Source: Acholoe squamosa
Taxonomy: Eukaryota; Annelida; Polychaeta; Phyllodocida; Polynoidae
Direction of reading: 5' to 3'
Assembly: GCA_949317995.1 (NCBI GenBank)
Contig: OX439039.1
Span: forward strand, 12,329,282 to 12,393,281
Length of the DNA: 64,000 nt
This document shows positions 26,801 to 32,800 of this stretch, in pieces. The notes under the pieces are model-generated. The model had not been told where the DNA came from and ran no database searches. It worked only from the letters and a program-made list of their open reading frames with translations. The translations under genes and the position numbers were made by a program. Within the stretch, counting starts at the first letter, position 1, and every line of letters begins with the position of its first letter.

Positions 26801-29800
26801 AGATTATACAATAACTCTTCCAGTTCAAACAGGTGATATCTCTCATTAACATTTCATTATAATAGGATCTTTACCTTTGCTTTTACTTGGAAAACAGGAC
26901 CAGCCAACGTACCTGTTTGATACAGATCTAGACGGTGCAAAGTCACGACTTTTTGGGGTAAACCGCGTTACACTACAGTGTGCTGGTCTTCCTACCTTTC
27001 CGTTTTCCCTTTAATCCTTTGAGGGCCACGTTATACCTTCAATAATACCTTTCTAGGCATGATACATTAATGCAGTACTGGAGATTATATTGCTAGCACT
27101 ACATTAGAAGCAGCAGTGGCAAACTGATGTGTCGCCCTTCAAGGATTAAAGTTAGTTTGTTCATAGCCTCTTTGTAATATCTTATTTAGAAAACTACAGT
27201 TGGACACTTTGTTATAGTCCTTTAGTACGTTTCAATTCTGCTAGTTCAGCAATATCATAAGTGATTTACTTCCTAGATAGCTGTACAAGTGTGTACATAC
27301 TTCTACCTTGATTATGTTATTATGTATATCTGTGCACATAGTGTTTTCTTAATCTAACTCTGAGTATTTCTTTATATTTGTGATAATAGTAGATGAATTC
27401 TAATCTTCAACCATTCATCTCTGTTTCATGTGTCACAATAGTGGTGAACATGTGTGATTTTACTGTTTTTCTTGAGTAGTTCGGTGTAGACGATGACTTT
27501 TGATCGACCAGGCTAAGTTGTTCCGTATCTAAAAGTGCCATTGGAACTTTGTACCACAATTTTGAATTATCGTTAGATGAGGTTTCTGTTCTCAAAAAGT
27601 AATATGCTGAGTTTCAATCTTGTGATTGTATTGAAATTCCGTTGTCAGTATCCAATTGGAAGCACCCAATCAAATGACTTATGGTTTCGTAAGGTGTAGG
27701 GCAATTGCCTGAATTATTCTCACCTTGTGTTGAATATAATCTACAGGATATAGGAGAAATTATTGTTGGATATCTATTTGCTATAGGGGAAACACTTCGT
27801 AGATAAACAATGTCAAAGGTGTGTTCTCCTTATAGCGCAACATGTTTTAACAATCAGTACACTGAATTCATTTATTTCAGCTTCTTCACTCTTTTATATC
27901 AAGGGATTCTACATAATTAGCGCGGCGACTAGTGAGTACTACTCGTGAGATGAGTAGACTAGTGTATGGTTCACAGTCGCCACGGTGTAAGGGATAGGGA
28001 GGCCTTGCAATCTATTTTTGTTTGTGACTCCTCTGCTATGGACTATTCCTGCTCACTATTCTAATGTAATAACAACAGTGTGTTTACTTTACTTATCAGT
28101 GAAGGAATTTTCACAATATATCTCATACTTTTGATTTTATTCGCAGATAAGACATTTCATCATTTGGAGCCCTATGGCAGATTAGCATTAGAGCATTTTA
28201 AGATTCAGAAATGCATCCCTGTAGCCTTTGTTTTAGAATTGTTCATTTTGAAACTTCTATATATATGTAGTACAGGTTTTATCTCAGTGGGTTATGGTAC
28301 AATTGGATCATATTTTCTGTATTTGAACAAAGTATTCACTGTCAAAGATCTCTATGGAGAAATCGGTGCTAAAGTGTGTGTTGCCATATGTGCATTTTTG
28401 TAAATCAGAGGAGGTTGAAGTGTAAGGCCACCTTGTGGAACTGCTACATTCTTTTCTGTGTAAAATTTTTAGTTTACATTGAAATAATGCTATCTCAGAA
28501 TATGTATCTACTATTGGTGATGAAAGATTAATTTGATTACTCCTTTCATTATATAAACGATTTTGTGGAACACTGAAAACATGTATGTACACCGAGGAAC
28601 TTACACTGTGCTCCCCCTGTACAGAGAGGTGGAGTGATCTGGCCGGTTTGCTGACCACTGGCCCGTGACGAGGTACAGACTATTACAAGTGATTGGCAGT
28701 TGGCTGTGTGTGTTGGGGGGGGGGGGGGGCGGGGAGGCAGAGCAGGCTCCTGGCAATCTGAGACAGTGTACACTCATAATGACACACCTGTTGACTATGG
28801 CATTGAACATTGAATAAGACAGGTCCCTGTGGCAGCTGAGTGAGGTGCATGCAGAATGGACAGTCTACAGACTATTAGTACTTAGCTGCAGTGGGTAGTT
28901 CAGGTTGAATTTGTGCTATATACTACCAAAAGCCCAGATGATAGTATGCCCTATCTGTCTTACCAACTGAAACTAGACACAAGATTACAAGTCGCCGCGC
29001 CATGTCTCACAGGACTATTCTCTACTATTGTATTAAAATCTACAACACTATGGTTTTATTACATTATGATTTGATAACCAAAATGGTTTTCCCCCTACCA
29101 CCTATCAAACCAGAACTATTTGTTTTATTATTTCTAAACAGAAACAGTCAGCGTGGGCAGCCTTTGATTGCAAAGATACAGACATAAATGGGGCGAGATC
29201 ACGAATGTTTGGGGTAATTACTAAAATACATTAGATTCTGTTTGGAATGCAAACTTTCTGTCTTTTTACTAAGGCACCCAAAACACTTGTGGTAATCATT
29301 TCTTAAAAAAAATAACAATGTTCATTCCCTCTTTTGCTCTACTAACACGTACCGTTCTCTATTTGCTGAGTTTGTTATCTCATTATATATGTTCTTGTCT
29401 TTATGTTTTCACTTTTTATTTGTAGTTGTTTGTAATGTACCATATGGCTGGTTTACTCCAATAGCAGCACTAATGATTTGTTTATGTATATTCACTTTGC
29501 TCTAATCTATTGGATGATAGAATAAGTCATTGGACCCAAATAAACTGATGACTTGTTTGAGTGCCAATCTTGCATATTAAACCTAACATTAGGGAACCAA
29601 AATTACTCTGCTAGACATCTAGGTTAGCATATATCTAGGGTGATATATAGTACACCAGTTCTATGCATGTGGCAAGCTTTACACTGTCAGCCCACCACGT
29701 AGATATAAAGTAGACTGCTTTTTATTCTCCAATATAGGCGGAGTTGCTGAAGGTATGAACCTACATACTAGAAGGGCATTCTGGTGTAGGTATAGGTGGT

Positions 29801-32800
29801 TGTACTGTCTACTTACAGCGGTATGTATAGACCATTTACAATCGTGGCCGAGAGTGTACAAATTGAGGTGATTGACTCTCTGCTACTCTAAATCTTGTAG
29901 GATTCTGATGGAAAGTTGTGGAACCCAGATGTCTAGCAAAGCGATTTGAGTATCCCAGAAATCTGAAGACGCTAGATTAATTGATACAAGTAAAAGATAA
30001 CACATCCAGATACATGGGCATGGATAATTTACCAAGTTGAGTTTGCGTATGTGTTATCCTTGTACTAAGAAGGGTAAGGCACTAAAAGCCCTGTGTCACC
30101 CTCTGTCAGGTGTATTTTCGATGTATAGCCATTGATTCCAGAGGTGAAGGGGGGGAGGCTTTCCCAAAGTCCCCCTTTACCTTTGTAATCAAGGCCCATG
30201 TATACATAGGTAACAGTTCGATCGTTATCTGACAGAGGGCTGCACAGTGCCTTTAATGTCCTACCCTTCTTAGTATATTGATAACACATGCACAGACTTT
30301 TATTGGTAACTAGTCAATGCCCATGTCTGGGCCCACGGACTTAATCTTCATATCACTATTTATTGTTTCACATATACATTTTCCAGCAGCTATGTCTTTC
30401 TTTAGGGTTGGTGTACACAACTTTTGTATATATTATTGTACTGTGTGATGTATTATTCTGCCTTAGTTGACAATCATAATTATGTTCAATGTTTTTGATC
30501 CTGGTTTACCTCAGCACTGTTTTATTCAAATAGTACTATGGTTTTAATATGCTTCATTTCATGATAACCCAGCTATTGTTATGTAGGAGTTATATTTTTT
30601 TTACGTCTTACAACACGTGCATGTGCAAATCGTTAGTCTGAAAAAGTTAAGATGCATTAGCCTTGCAGCTGTATAGACTTTTTTTTATGAATGTTAAAGA
30701 GTCTATGTTATGATAAGTAGAGGAATGCTCCCGTATTGTGTTTTGTACACGATATTTAGAAACTTATGAGCAGTTGGTCCTATGGAACAAAACCTGTTCT
30801 CTTGTTTACTTGGAATAGCAGGAAACCTGTTCATTGAGATAAAATTGTTTCAGTACTGATAAAATCATCACTGGCACAACAATACCAGGAAGATATATCC
30901 TGAGGATGGTTAAAAAAATTGGGTAGTGATCTCCTGGCTAATTGCACTTTTATTATCCATGATTCATGGAGATAAAAAGGAGAAAAATATAATGATTAAA
31001 CTCACAAAAGGGGATTAGGCCTACTCTAATTCTAACATCAAATCAAGAGAATCAGGGAAGGAAATCAATTGAAATCAGAAATCAATAGACTATAACTGTT
31101 AAGACATACGTTTGATCACATTTTCCAGCCTACCGAACGTCGTTAAGTCACAATGGTATGACATTATCTAAAGCATTGTATGGCACAAAATAAAAATGAC
31201 AGAGAAAATAGTAAAGGGTGGCATTCACTTTAGACACAGCGCATATTGGTTTCCAAGGTTTACCATTGGACATAGGTCTATTTACAACTAATGCTTCAAT
31301 GATTATGGAAGCAGATATGTACAATGCTTAGCCTCACTAATGGATTCATTTATCCTTTCTCTCTTTTCTCCCTTATTTGCCCATATTATCTATTACCTGG
31401 TGTAAAAGAGGGGGGAGTCAGTGATGCCGCCTCCTTTAAAGGCTGAGTTTAAAGGACCTGCTTCCCTAGGGCCTCCTCCCCCACCTCCCCCTCCACCAAG
31501 GCCTCCACTACCTCCTCCATTCCCTGGAGAGTCCCCAACCCCACCCACGCCTCCACCGGGCATGGGGATACCCCGTCAAGGCATGGGGATACTCCCTCCA
31601 GACATGGGGATACTCCCTCCAGACATGGGGATACTCCCTCCAGACATGGGGATACTCCCTCCGGGCATGGGGATACTCCCTCCGGGCATGGGGATGCCCC
31701 CTCCAGTGCCAACACGTAGCCGCATTCCCTCTGCCATAGCTGACCGGCCGTTGCCACCCCCGCCTGACGAGGGGCCTGACAAGGTGAAATTATCATGAAA
31801 AAATAAAGCCTGGGGTCCACTGGCGCGATTATTACCAAATTGACTGCAACAAAGTGTTTTTCCACAGGATTCAATGTATCATTGCCAATTTTCTCGACGA
31901 TTTTATTAAACACAGAGAGCTATGGAATCAATTTATTTTACTCATGATTTCTTTTTTTTTTCAATTTTCAAGTGACAGATGAAGTGGGTTTTTTTTCTGT
32001 GTGAGAGAAAATGAATCAGTGTCTTAGTTTTCAGTTTTAAATATGACCACTTGAAAAAAAAAGAGAAGAACACCTCGTTGAAATTGCATTTGAGCCCCTT
32101 GAAATTAATACATGTTTAGCGCTGTTTTCTTGTCACTGGACCCTGGGTATAATTTTGAGTTCAACACACGTGCACATTTAGTTAAGGCGTGTGGGGCCAC
32201 CTTTAACCCTTTAATCGCCGCATAATACTTTAAACGCACCGGATTATTTTGTCGCCATAATTTAGGCAAAAGGGTCACTTCTTGCAGAATTGACCTGGCC
32301 CTCCATGGAGACAAATGTTGATGCCACCGCGCTTCCCGGGGTGCCCGGCCTAACGGGGGTTCCGGAGCCCCCGATCAAGGATATATGCCAGAACTCATCT
32401 GAATTTGAATTACATTCAGATGAGATCATCTGAAACTTATGGAAACTTAAATGGAAGATTATTATTCAGATGAGATCTCATATGAAAACAGTCAGAAGTG
32501 TGTGACAGCATGGTCCCACCACATCCCTGAGGAACTAAGGCGGCACGAATGTTTGTCTCCAGTGTGACGTCATTCTACTTCCGGCCAGGTCAAAATCCCA
32601 AGAAGAGACCCATATGCATAATTTAGGGATACAACCCTTGTAAGTGAGTCCCTCGGGCTAGTACCCAATGAGCTCGATGTAAATCCATAGCACAACACGC
32701 AGAATCAACATTCAGAAAACGTTGTTGATTCAATGTTGATTAAACGTTCTGTGCTCACTGGGAGATCTGCATCGGTGCATCATTTTGATAATTGAACATT

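Larger units (their letters stand above)
24958..27355 (+). repeat. 1,199-bp direct tandem duplication
   Basis: Unit 1 (24958-26156) and unit 2 (26157-27355) are almost identical, with only a few substitutions seen. Each carries one copy of the short myosin tail exon (25699, 26898) and one TIR repeat. Near identity implies a recent event, or an assembly duplicate. Confidence 0.9.

Noticed and set aside
28080..28403. 107-codon hydrophobic + strand ORF
   Set aside because: AT-rich, inside a myosin intron, with no recognisable domain; hydrophobic codons are expected from T-rich DNA.
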